From: SEAL01 sp032153715
GTDB taxonomy: Bacteria > Patescibacteriota > Saccharimonadia > Saccharimonadales > Saccharimonadaceae
Direction: 5' to 3'
Length of the DNA stretch: 64,000 bases
Assembly (NCBI GenBank): GCA_032153715.1
Contig: JALDYR010000004.1
Coordinates: 62,001-126,000, forward strand
Below are positions 42,347 through 49,726 of the stretch, piece after piece. The notes under the pieces were generated by a model. The model searched no databases, was not told the DNA's origin, and worked only from the letters and a program-made list of their open reading frames with translations. Within the stretch, counting starts at the first letter, position 1, and each line of letters begins with the position of its first letter. The position numbers and the translations under genes were made by a program.

Positions 42347-43615
42347 ATGACAGATAAAAAACCAACACTTTCTTTCCCTAAAAACTTTCTATGGGGAGCC
42401 TCGGTTGCAGCACATCAAGTCGAAGGCGGCAACCACAATCAATGGTCGGTCTGGGAGCTTGAAAATGCCAAATCACTCGCCGCGCAGGCAGAATATCACT
42501 ATAAAGACTTAGATAGCTGGTCGTTTTCAAAAGCGCAAGCGTTGAATCCTGACAATTACATTTCCGGCAGTGCTAGCGATCACTATCATCTTTACGAAAA
42601 AGACTTCGAAATCCTCAAGCATTTGAATATGAACGCGTTTCGTTTCAGTGTTGAGTGGTCGCGTGTCGAGCCCGAGGAAGGCGCGTGGAACGCCGAAGCA
42701 ATTGAGTTTTATAAAAAGTATGTCTTGGCGCTGAAAAAACAGAATATCGAGCCAGTCGTGACACTATTTCATTTCACATTACCAGTTTGGTTCGCCGAAA
42801 AGGGTGGATTCGAAAAGCGCGCCAACGTACAGTACTTCACGCGGTTTGCCGAAAAGATTGTTAGCGAACTAGGGGTAAATATTCGGACGATTATTACGAT
42901 CAACGAGCCGGAAGTGTATGCGGCAGAAAGTTACTATGCAGGTCATTGGCCGCCAAATATTTCAAGCAAGCGCGCAATGTACAAGGTGCTCAATAATTTA
43001 GCCTATGCTCATAATCAGGCGGCAGAGGTCATTCATGGACTTAACCGTCGCTACAAGGTGTCAATTGCCAAGAATTCAATCTATATTTACGCTGGTGACG
43101 ACGCGCTCCTTAGCCGCAAGACGGCAGATATTATGCAGCATTTCCAAGACGACTATTTTATTAAAAAGGTAGTGAAAAACTGTGATTTCCTTGGGGTGAA
43201 CTATTATTTTAGCGATCGAGTCTATGGCTACCGGATTCACAATCCCGATCAACACCTCAGCGATCTTGGTTGGGATTTGGCGCCGGCTACGATTCAGCAG
43301 GTTCTGGAGCGTTTGCATGATAAATATAATCTTCCGATCCTGATTACCGAAAACGGGCTTGCTGATGCGCGCGACGAGCAGCGCCAGTGGTGGATTACGC
43401 AAACTATCCTCGGTATGCAAAAAGCCATGGAGCACGGCGTGCAGCTGCAAGGCTATTTACACTGGAGCTTGCTTGATAATTTTGAATGGGACAAGGGAAA
43501 ATGGCCAAGGTTTGGACTAATTGAAATTGATTATGCTACCATGAAACGGACGCCACGGCCAAGTGCCATCTGGTTTTCAAAAATTATTAAGAAACTACGG
43601 AGCGACACGAAATGA
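42347..43615 (+). CDS. glycoside hydrolase family 1 protein (beta-glucosidase-like)
   Basis: Retaining beta-glycosidase with a TIM barrel. The N-terminal FPKNFLWGASVAAHQVEGG, the acid/base glutamate in TINEPEVYAAE, the nucleophile in LITENGLAD and the C-terminal GYLHWSLLDNFEWDKGKWPRFGL are all intact. No signal peptide, so it acts in the cytosol on imported glucosides or phospho-glucosides. At 422 residues it is slightly short for GH1. TATAAT at 42333-42338 predicts a two-base leader. The stop overlaps the next gene (ATGA). Confidence 0.93.
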   Translation: MTDKKPTLSFPKNFLWGASVAAHQVEGGNHNQWSVWELENAKSLAAQAEYHYKDLDSWSFSKAQALNPDNYISGSASDHYHLYEKDFEILKHLNMNAFRFSVEWSRVEPEEGAWNAEAIEFYKKYVLALKKQNIEPVVTLFHFTLPVWFAEKGGFEKRANVQYFTRFAEKIVSELGVNIRTIITINEPEVYAAESYYAGHWPPNISSKRAMYKVLNNLAYAHNQAAEVIHGLNRRYKVSIAKNSIYIYAGDDALLSRKTADIMQHFQDDYFIKKVVKNCDFLGVNYYFSDRVYGYRIHNPDQHLSDLGWDLAPATIQQVLERLHDKYNLPILITENGLADARDEQRQWWITQTILGMQKAMEHGVQLQGYLHWSLLDNFEWDKGKWPRFGLIEIDYATMKRTPRPSAIWFSKIIKKLRSDTK

Positions 43616-44637
43616 ATGAGCCGTTTGCACGAACCGAAGTAAAGATCGCTGTCATTGGCGGTGGAACGGGAAGTTTCACGCTGCTATCTGCGATGAAAGA
43701 TTACACGAGTCAGATCGCCGCACTGGTGAATATGGCTGATGATGGCGGTAGTACTGGTGTACTTCGTGACGAGCTTGGTGCGTTGCCTCCTGGAGATGTT
43801 CGTCAGTGTTTAGTCGCGCTTAGTCGGACGCCGGAGATTCGTGACCTCTTTAATTATCGATTCGAAGAAGGAAGTCTGAAGGGACACGCCTTTGGCAACT
43901 TGTTTTTAAGTGCCCTTGAAAAAATGACCGGAGACTTCGGTAAGGGTGTTGAGCTTGCCAGTGAAGTTCTTAATATCACCGGCGTGGTCGAGCCAATTAC
44001 GCTGACCAATGTCACGCTTGCAATGCGCGACAAGAATGGCGCAGAAACGCACGGCGAGTACGCGATTGCTGAAATGAGCTTTGGTGAAGAAAAGCCAGAG
44101 TTTTGGCTTGAGCCTGACGCGACACCAAATCCGCAGGCAATTCGCGCCATCGAATCAGCGGACATTGTTGTGATCGCCCCCGGTAACTTGTATGGCAGTC
44201 TGGCGCCGGCATTGATTGTTCCGGGAATTGGCGAAGCGCTTGCTCGTACCAAGGCGTTCACGGTGTATGTCTGTAACCTTGTAACAAAACCAGGGCAGAC
44301 CGACGACTATACGGTTAGCGACTTTGCCGCAGAGATCGAACGACTGGCAGGACGAAAGTTTCTCGACGCGGTCCTGTATAATACCGAAACGCCAAGCGAC
44401 GATTTGATTGAAAAGTATGCGCGTGATGGCGAGAAGAGTGTGAAATGCGACGAAGACGTGCTAAACAAGGCGTCGTATATCGCAGCCGGTGCAAATCTAC
44501 TTTCGGGCTCTATTTGGCAAAATACCAATGCGTCAGATCCAATCGCTGCGTCGCGCACCTTGATCCGTCACGATTCAGATGCCGTCGCCAAGGCAATTAT
44601 CGAGCTCTATGAACATGCAAACGAAGCCCGAAAATAA
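43612..44637 (+). CDS. yvcK: YvcK/CofD-like protein (gluconeogenesis factor)
   Basis: Nucleotide-sugar-binding protein of the YvcK family: VIGGGTGSFTLLSAMKDY at the N-terminus, NMADDGGSTGVLRDELGALPPGDVRQCLVAL, GHAFGNLFLSAL and VIAPGNLYGSLAPALIVPGI. In Bacillus, YvcK binds UDP-GlcNAc and steers carbon and wall-precursor flow. It overlaps GH1 by four bases and the HAD gene by 29, indicating one operon. Confidence 0.92.
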   Translation: MNEPFARTEVKIAVIGGGTGSFTLLSAMKDYTSQIAALVNMADDGGSTGVLRDELGALPPGDVRQCLVALSRTPEIRDLFNYRFEEGSLKGHAFGNLFLSALEKMTGDFGKGVELASEVLNITGVVEPITLTNVTLAMRDKNGAETHGEYAIAEMSFGEEKPEFWLEPDATPNPQAIRAIESADIVVIAPGNLYGSLAPALIVPGIGEALARTKAFTVYVCNLVTKPGQTDDYTVSDFAAEIERLAGRKFLDAVLYNTETPSDDLIEKYARDGEKSVKCDEDVLNKASYIAAGANLLSGSIWQNTNASDPIAASRTLIRHDSDAVAKAIIELYEHANEARK

Positions 44638-45295
44638 GTTTTACATCCTCGATTTTGATCGGACGCTTGCCGATATAGACAAGTTGCTCGAAGTATTTAT
44701 GCAAATTGCCGATCAGCACGCGGCAATCTCTCGTGCGCAGATCGAAGCTGTGGACGCCGACATGAAGCGCCGCGGCGACTCGTTTGATACAGCCGGCTAT
44801 GTGCGTGACTATTTGATGGCGCAGGATCGGCTAGGGGAATGGGATCAGCTAGTCAAACAGTACATTCACGAATCGCACTCGCTTGATATGTTGATGCCTG
44901 GCGCATCGGAGCTGATTGCGTATCTTGAGCGTACCGAGGCTCGGTACGGCATTTTAACGTATGGTAATCCTTTATGGCAGCGCCTCAAGCTGTCGGCAGC
45001 GGGGTTTAATCACGTACCGCACATTATCACGACGACAAAAGAGAAGGGAATACTTATTCGTAGCTGGCAAGATGATGATGGGCTTTTCCATTTGCCGCTC
45101 GAGTTCAACGGCGGCACGGCGGATGCGGTCGTATTGATTGACGATAAGGCAGTGAGCTTTGACGGTTTTCCTGATCTGCCATCACGCGGTTTTCATGTTT
45201 TTGACCCAGCTAATTATTTGCCTGCGCAGCAGGGGAGTGTGCCAGCGAATGTGGCGTCAATCAAGTCGCTTCACGACGTCTCGCAGTTACTGTAG
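44609..45295 (+). CDS. HAD family hydrolase
   Basis: Motif I is ILDFDRTLAD (nucleophile and acid DxD), motif II threonine in YGILTYGN and motif IV is VVLIDDKAV, giving a haloacid dehalogenase-type phosphatase of ~228 residues with a helical cap. The substrate is unknown; the operon with GH1 and YvcK suggests a sugar phosphate, which is inference. The start lies inside yvcK; ATG 44609 or 44615 are equally possible and there is no SD. Confidence 0.8.
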   Translation: MNMQTKPENKFYILDFDRTLADIDKLLEVFMQIADQHAAISRAQIEAVDADMKRRGDSFDTAGYVRDYLMAQDRLGEWDQLVKQYIHESHSLDMLMPGASELIAYLERTEARYGILTYGNPLWQRLKLSAAGFNHVPHIITTTKEKGILIRSWQDDDGLFHLPLEFNGGTADAVVLIDDKAVSFDGFPDLPSRGFHVFDPANYLPAQQGSVPANVASIKSLHDVSQLL

Positions 45296-45303
45296 GCGCG
45301 TAT

Positions 45304-45332
45304 TTGTACAAAGACATATAAAGTGGTATAGT
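45304..45332 (+). promoter_or_regulatory. promoter TTGTAC-17-TATAGT with TG extension
   Basis: -35 at 45304-45309 and extended -10 (TGgTATAGT) at 45327-45332 predict RNA from ~45339 carrying GAGAGG before GTG 45368. Confidence 0.8.
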
Positions 45333-45367
45333 AGCAGCACGTTTCTACTGCGGTGAGAGGAAAAATC

Positions 45368-46030
45368 GTGTTCATTGATAGCGCTATGTTCTTTTACGTC
45401 CCGACAAAGTCACACGACGAGCGGCTATTATTGCGGCTTGCGCGTGTGAGGGTGATAGAGCGTCTGGAAGATGGAATCGAGCTTCATATGCTCGTAGCAT
45501 GTGCTCTGACGGTCATGTCGATTATCGTACTGGCTCCCATAGCGCCGTTGCTGATGGTGGTGACGTGGGTATTGATCTGGACGACTGTCTGCGTCGCACC
45601 ACTAGCGATTGGCTTTGCCGCCCAGTCTCTCAGGGAGAACGAGATCGATGTACGAGGTGTTTTCGGTGTGGACCTTATTCGCCAGGAGGGGTTTGCTCAG
45701 TATTTACAGGTGGCCGACGACAGCTTTGTCACAAAGGTCAATGCATTCGTTCGTCGCAATGTCGAAATGAGAGAGTCAAATCCGTTCGCAAATGATGGCA
45801 GCGACGAGGACATTGCTCGCAAGAACACACTGAGGCTAGAAGCGATCGTGTTGTTCTTGTTAGCCGGACTCGATCCCGCACGTGTTGATGATCTTGTCGA
45901 TAGGGCAATCGAGTCTGATGTTCGCACGAAGCATGCCCGGGTTGGTGCGTTTTCGGCTGCGTATGGAGACGCTTTGCGTCGCTGCGCGCCCGCTAAGCGA
46001 CACAGTGGGTACTATCACTGGCAATGGTGA
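45368..46030 (+). CDS. orphan two-helix membrane protein A
   Basis: Not recognised; 220 residues starting MFIDSAMFF. Two adjacent membrane helices (about residues 40-62 and 64-88) follow a short cytosolic head; the remaining ~130 residues are soluble and helical, ending HWQW. GTG 45368 is preferred because GAGAGG (45354-45359) is seven bases upstream, whereas GTG 45353 precedes that SD. It resembles the following gene in start, size and topology. It has its own promoter and a large terminator. Confidence 0.68.
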   Translation: MFIDSAMFFYVPTKSHDERLLLRLARVRVIERLEDGIELHMLVACALTVMSIIVLAPIAPLLMVVTWVLIWTTVCVAPLAIGFAAQSLRENEIDVRGVFGVDLIRQEGFAQYLQVADDSFVTKVNAFVRRNVEMRESNPFANDGSDEDIARKNTLRLEAIVLFLLAGLDPARVDDLVDRAIESDVRTKHARVGAFSAAYGDALRRCAPAKRHSGYYHWQW

Positions 46031-46055
46031 CACGGGTATAAGTAGATCGTATCGA

Positions 46056-46100
46056 AACGCCCATGTGAAGGCTTCTAGCCTTCGCATGGGCGTTGTTTTA
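46056..46100 (+). terminator. compound terminator
   Basis: AACGCCCATG / CATGGGCGTT outer stem and GAAGGC / GCCTTC inner stem (16 bp in total) followed by a T-rich run. Confidence 0.88.
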
Positions 46101-46165
46101 TTTTACGAACAAGCGATAACATGGTACGCTATGGCTAGTCTTACTCCTACGTTGAGAGGTGAGAA

Positions 46166-46903
46166 ATGTTCATTAGAGATGACGATGGTAATCGACACTG
46201 GTGGCTCGACCATCCTACAGACGAGCAATGGAAAGTGCTCAATGCGCGCACTGCGGAGTATCCGCGTTTGGTGCAGTTTGCGGTAGTGGCTGCGTTTCTT
46301 GCCTTGTTACTAGTAGCGGTCAGCGTCATCGCGGTTGATCTGAGCAGTGTGGCTCGACTCATCGGGGCGATCGTATCGATAATCGTCATATTGTCGCTGC
46401 TACAATTTGCTGTTTGGTTATTTGGGCAACCAAGGAATAATCGACGGCGAAAAGGGCAAGAGCTTATGGCTAACACTGTCACTCCGAATCGACTGAGTTA
46501 CCGATTGTTGATGTTTCCTTCTCTGCTAGCGGAATTGCAGTTGGCAGGATGCGGTGTCGATCGCTATCTCAAGTGTCGCATCGACTGCTACTTTCGGGAC
46601 GCAGTCGAGGCTGATAGCGAAGATTATTACCTCGCAAAAAGCGATGGACAAGCCCGGCTGGTTTACGAAGCTCGCTATGTGGCGGGTATAGCAGAGGGGG
46701 TGTCCTACGCGGGGCTGTTGTCGCATTTTGATCAGCATCTCGGGCGGCTTGTCGAAGCGGATCGTAGCGCTTGTCTTGACGCGCTTGACCATCGAATTGA
46801 ACGTGCTCAAATAGACACCCATGAGATTCAGCAAGGATCCGAGAGGAGCGAACTGCTGCGAAATCAATTATTGGGACAGCGGCCGCTGTTTGATCTGGCG
46901 TAG
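46166..46903 (+). CDS. orphan two-helix membrane protein B
   Basis: Not recognised; 245 residues starting MFIRDDDGNRHWW. Two membrane helices (about residues 38-60 and 68-92) are followed by a basic loop and a ~140-residue soluble helical domain with cysteines in AGCGVDRYLKCRIDCYF. Build, start and gene size parallel the preceding gene, suggesting a diverged duplicate, although sequence identity is low. AGAGGTGAG precedes the ATG. It is terminated by its own hairpin. Confidence 0.68.
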   Translation: MFIRDDDGNRHWWLDHPTDEQWKVLNARTAEYPRLVQFAVVAAFLALLLVAVSVIAVDLSSVARLIGAIVSIIVILSLLQFAVWLFGQPRNNRRRKGQELMANTVTPNRLSYRLLMFPSLLAELQLAGCGVDRYLKCRIDCYFRDAVEADSEDYYLAKSDGQARLVYEARYVAGIAEGVSYAGLLSHFDQHLGRLVEADRSACLDALDHRIERAQIDTHEIQQGSERSELLRNQLLGQRPLFDLA

Positions 46904-46922
46904 TAGGGGAATAGGCGACCCG

Positions 46923-46968
46923 ACCCCGGTTCTGTGTAGAGATAATCTATGCAGGACCGGGGTTTTTC
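46923..46968 (+). terminator. compound terminator
   Basis: ACCCCGGT / ACCGGGGT outer stem with a TAGA / TCTA inner stem, followed by five T. Confidence 0.88.
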
Positions 46969-46985
46969 ATATCCAGTTACTATTA

Positions 46986-47014
46986 TTGACAAAACATAAA
47001 CACTATGCTAATAT
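46986..47014 (+). promoter_or_regulatory. promoter TTGACA-17-TAATAT
   Basis: Consensus -35 at 46986-46991 and -10 at 47009-47014 predict a start three bases before ATG 47024. Confidence 0.8.
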
Positions 47015-47023
47015 GAATATATC

Positions 47024-47245
47024 ATGAAAAAGAATACAAAAACTACCATCACCAAAAAACTCGCCAGCATCACTGAAGCAATCGCGGTTGCGCCAGTCGA
47101 ACCAACTCAAGCCGACAAGGATGCAAAGACTGCACTTCTTATCGTTTCACTAACTGTAAACGCCTTCATTCTTGTTGGATGGGTGACGTTGCAGGTGACT
47201 AATATCTACGACTACCAAGTCGCCGCCTTCTTGTTTACTCGCTAA
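47024..47245 (+). CDS. small one-pass membrane protein, unknown function
   Basis: A 73-residue protein: a basic, threonine-rich N-terminus (KKNTKTTITKKLAS), a proline-containing linker and one membrane helix (about residues 37-58). Not recognised. It has a consensus promoter, a nearly absent leader and a strong terminator, so it is very likely expressed as a single-gene unit directly upstream of the division cluster control region. Confidence 0.75.
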   Translation: MKKNTKTTITKKLASITEAIAVAPVEPTQADKDAKTALLIVSLTVNAFILVGWVTLQVTNIYDYQVAAFLFTR

Positions 47246-47264
47246 ATAGAGAAGTCTATAGCTA

Positions 47265-47299
47265 AAAATACCACGCAGGGTAGTTTGCGTGGTATTTTT
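47265..47299 (+). terminator. Rho-independent terminator
   Basis: AAAATACCACGCA / TGCGTGGTATTTT, a 13-bp stem with an 8-base loop and T run, isolates the division cluster from upstream transcription. Confidence 0.9.
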
Positions 47300-47322
47300 A
47301 TTACCCCTGTTAGCGCTAGAGG

Positions 47323-47344
47323 TTATCCACAGAAGTGTGGATAA
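47323..47344. promoter_or_regulatory. pair of inverted consensus DnaA boxes
   Basis: TTATCCACA (47323-47331), a 4-base gap and TGTGGATAA (47336-47344) are two perfect DnaA boxes facing each other, 72 bases upstream of the predicted mraZ transcription start (~47416). The same bases could form an RNA hairpin, but no T run follows. DnaA could regulate mraZ and the division cluster from here. Confidence 0.65.
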
Positions 47345-47355
47345 CAGAAAAGGTC

Positions 47356-47409
47356 TGGGTAAAAAAGTCAAAATTGGGGGTTGTAGTGGGTAAAAGTGGG
47401 TAGTATGAT
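47356..47409 (+). promoter_or_regulatory. mraZ promoter with embedded MraZ boxes
   Basis: TTGTAG (47381-47386), a 17-base spacer and TATGAT (47404-47409). Three (T/G)GGGT boxes start at 47377, 47387 and 47397, an exact 10-bp period like the known MraZ operator, and a further TGGGT is at 47356. They cover the -35 and the whole spacer, so MraZ binding should block polymerase. Confidence 0.8.
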
Positions 47410-47487
47410 AAGTTCAGTGGCAAGCACAAAAACAAAAACCACTAATTAAAAACCAAACAACCTAACCAAAACCTGTAAGGGGATACG

Positions 47488-47859
47488 GTGGCCAGTATAG
47501 ATTATTTTGAACGAAAGCTCGATGACAAGCGTCGCTTGACGATACCGACAGAGCTTCGTAATGAATTTTCCAGTGGCGTCGTACTCACTAGGGGATTTGG
47601 CAAGTATCTTCACCTGTACCCACAACTAACGTGGGACCAGGAAGTTGAACCAGCTTTGACGGGCAGTATCCTTGATGAAAAGGTAGCTGATCTGAACGTT
47701 CGGTTTCGACGAGGCAAGACGGATGCGCTACTAGACCTTAAACAAGGTCGAGTAACAATCGAGCAGCACCTGCTTGAATATGCCGGCATTGACCGAGATC
47801 TTGTAGCAGTTAGGGCAGGCGCCTACTGGCGTATCATGAGTCCGGACCTAGAAACCTAG
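47488..47859 (+). CDS. mraZ: transcriptional regulator MraZ
   Basis: A 123-residue protein with two AbrB-like SpoVT units: YFERKLDDKRRLTIPTELRNEF with VVLTRGFGKYLHLYP, and a second half ending in VTIEQHLLEYAGIDRDLVAVRAGAYWRIMSP. The DR-x-R-x-x-x-P motif appears as DKRRLTIP. It is the first gene of the division cluster and normally represses it. GTG start with AAGGGG nine bases upstream; the leader is ~72 bases. Confidence 0.93.
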   Translation: MASIDYFERKLDDKRRLTIPTELRNEFSSGVVLTRGFGKYLHLYPQLTWDQEVEPALTGSILDEKVADLNVRFRRGKTDALLDLKQGRVTIEQHLLEYAGIDRDLVAVRAGAYWRIMSPDLET

Positions 47860-48184
47860 GGCAGGATAGATTTGCAGTACATTAACAATTTAGCGAGTCA
47901 AAGAAACACTCTCGAGATCAACTATCTGGTAGTTACGCGTGGAAAAATGTGGAAACCACACTATTTAAAAAAGATCCATTGCACCTTCCTCTAACACACA
48001 CCTCCCAAAAAACTCCACCTCACAACACATAAGTCTCTCAACCAACTACACATTATGGATTACACAGTAATACAGCTGTAGTTGGACCACTTATATACAA
48101 AAACAAACACACTATGCGAAAACAAACAGCGTAGCTATCAGTTAGGTGATCTCGAACTTCCTTACTAGTGATATAGTAGAGAAG
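47860..48184. other. intergenic stretch between mraZ and rsmH
   Basis: About 325 bases without a supported gene. The plus strand is A/C-rich and G-poor between 47960 and 48060. The only clear element is the extended -10 TGaTATAGT (48169-48177) just before rsmH. No hairpin terminator was seen, so mraZ readthrough is possible. Confidence 0.6.
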
Positions 48185-49078
48185 ATGAGTATTAAAGAAC
48201 ATCCACCACAATTACATGTTCCGGTTCTTCTACAGGCGACGCTTGACACACTAAAACCTATTCAGGGCGAGAATTATCTCGATCTGACGGCGGGTTACGG
48301 CGGTCATGCGAAACGCTTTTTAGAGGTAACCGAAAACTTCGATGAATCCGTCCTTGTTGACCGTGATGATTACGCCATTGAGCGTTTGCAGTCACTGGCA
48401 GAGAAGGGCGTTACTTTGCGACATACCGATTTTGTCAGCGCCGCCAAGGAGCTGGTTGAAGAGGGTAAGCAATTCGATATAGTGCTAATTGATCTGGGGG
48501 TGTCATCACCACAGCTCGACATGGGCGAACGAGGGTTTTCTTTTAAAAGTAGTGGTCCGCTTGATATGCGTATGGATCGTCGACAGGAAGTGACAGCGGC
48601 AACGTTAGTCAATAAACTTCCAAAAGGCGAGTTAATTCGTATTATCAAAGAATACGGCGAAGAGCCGCACGGGTTTGCGCAGCGAACTGCCGAGGCGATC
48701 GTCAAAAACCGACCATTTACAACAACCGAAGAACTCGCTGACCTAATCAAGCAGAATTATCGTGGCAAGTGGACAAAAATCCATCCGGCGACGCGTACTT
48801 TTCAAGCACTCCGAATTGCAGTCAATGAAGAGCTGCGGCAAGTTGAAGAAGTCCTTCCGCTTTTACCACGACTTTTAAAGTCGGGCGGTAGAGTAGGGGT
48901 AATCAGCTTCCACAGTTTAGAGGATCGATTGGTTAAGAATTATTTCCGTGAGCAGCGCGATGCTGGTCTAGAGGCCGAATTAGATATTCTTACAAAAAAA
49001 CCACTCGACGGAGTCACTTACGATGTTCACAATCCGCGATCCAGGAGCGCAAAGCTTCGGGTTGCAGTGAAAAAATAA
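48185..49078 (+). CDS. rsmH: 16S rRNA (cytosine-1402-N4)-methyltransferase
   Basis: RsmH/MraW. Opening HVPVLLQATLDTL, motif I YLDLTAGYGGHAKRFLE, then IVLIDLGVSSPQLDMGERGFSFKSSGPLDMRMD, and the C-terminal RVGVISFHSLEDRLVKNYFRE; all are diagnostic. ATG 48185 is chosen over 48146 because the -10 TATAGT (48172-48177) predicts RNA starting one base before it. The 297-residue length fits the family. Confidence 0.95.
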   Translation: MSIKEHPPQLHVPVLLQATLDTLKPIQGENYLDLTAGYGGHAKRFLEVTENFDESVLVDRDDYAIERLQSLAEKGVTLRHTDFVSAAKELVEEGKQFDIVLIDLGVSSPQLDMGERGFSFKSSGPLDMRMDRRQEVTAATLVNKLPKGELIRIIKEYGEEPHGFAQRTAEAIVKNRPFTTTEELADLIKQNYRGKWTKIHPATRTFQALRIAVNEELRQVEEVLPLLPRLLKSGGRVGVISFHSLEDRLVKNYFREQRDAGLEAELDILTKKPLDGVTYDVHNPRSRSAKLRVAVKK

Positions 49079-49106
49079 AACAAAAAAACGGAAGGGGCAA
49101 AAAATT

Positions 49107-49172
49107 ATGCCAATCCATATCCCAGTACAAAACGCATCAGTCGAAACACGAATCGCTGTACGCGTTAAATAA
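49107..49172 (+). CDS. possible 21-codon small ORF upstream of ftsL
   Basis: MPIHIPVQNASVETRIAVRV ends in one further lysine. It has a good SD (GGAAGGGG) eight bases before the ATG. It lies in the rsmH-ftsL gap and is followed by a hairpin (GGCGAGCAC / GTGCTCGCC, 49184-49207). It may be a small protein or a leader peptide; there is no family support, so it rests only on start signals. Confidence 0.4.
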   Translation: MPIHIPVQNASVETRIAVRVK

Positions 49173-49244
49173 TTGAAAGCGTTGGCGAGCACGATTAAGT
49201 GCTCGCCGACCCTCATCACGCACTCTTTTTAGGAGTCTATTTCG

Positions 49245-49301
49245 ATGTACCCGATCGAAATTGAAGTTCTCAGCAATGAGAGATCTATTCAGGGTAGGTA
49301 A
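49245..49301 (+). CDS. possible 18-codon small ORF coupled to ftsL
   Basis: It starts after TAGGAG and ends TAATG, its stop overlapping the ATG of the ftsL-like gene at 49301. The arrangement suggests translational coupling, in which ribosomes finishing the small ORF restart on ftsL. The peptide (MYPIEIEVLSNERSIQGR) is not recognised. Confidence 0.4.
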   Translation: MYPIEIEVLSNERSIQGR

Positions 49302-49711
49302 TGAGGCTCAGCTCACTATTATCACCAAACAATAAAACAAAAAGAATAAATAAAATGTCATATACACGAACCCAACAATTTAGCCAATTCAGCAGTCGTC
49401 GACAAAGCAGCTGGAATCGCAATCAGAATACGGTTGCGTTTACGTCTGCCATAAAGCTCGGCCCTGTTGCGCATACCGTCCTTGTTGCACTTATGATTAC
49501 AGTGCTCGGTCTGATATACTTGACGCAGGCCACTCGTGCAACTGGATATGACTACGAAGCGCAAAAGATCGATAGTCAGATTGCCGAACTTTCTACAAAA
49601 AAGGATGACCTCGAAGTCGAGAATGCTCGTTTGACCGCGTTGGAAAATGTCCAAAACAGCAGTGTCGCACGTGAGATGACGGCACCGGCTAGCACCGACT
49701 ACGTACGCTAA
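49301..49711 (+). CDS. ftsL: FtsL/DivIC-like cell division protein
   Basis: A 136-residue bitopic protein: a basic cytosolic region rich in S/R/Q (about 50 residues), a membrane helix (about 57-78) and an extracellular coiled coil (IDSQIAELSTKKDDLEVENARL). Position between rsmH and the transpeptidase gene is that of ftsL. ATG 49301 has AGGG/TAGG just upstream and overlaps the stop of a small ORF; ATG 49355 is an alternative start lacking an SD. Confidence 0.82.
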   Translation: MRLSSLLSPNNKTKRINKMSYTRTQQFSQFSSRRQSSWNRNQNTVAFTSAIKLGPVAHTVLVALMITVLGLIYLTQATRATGYDYEAQKIDSQIAELSTKKDDLEVENARLTALENVQNSSVAREMTAPASTDYVR

Positions 49712-49726
49712 CAACTCTATATACAT

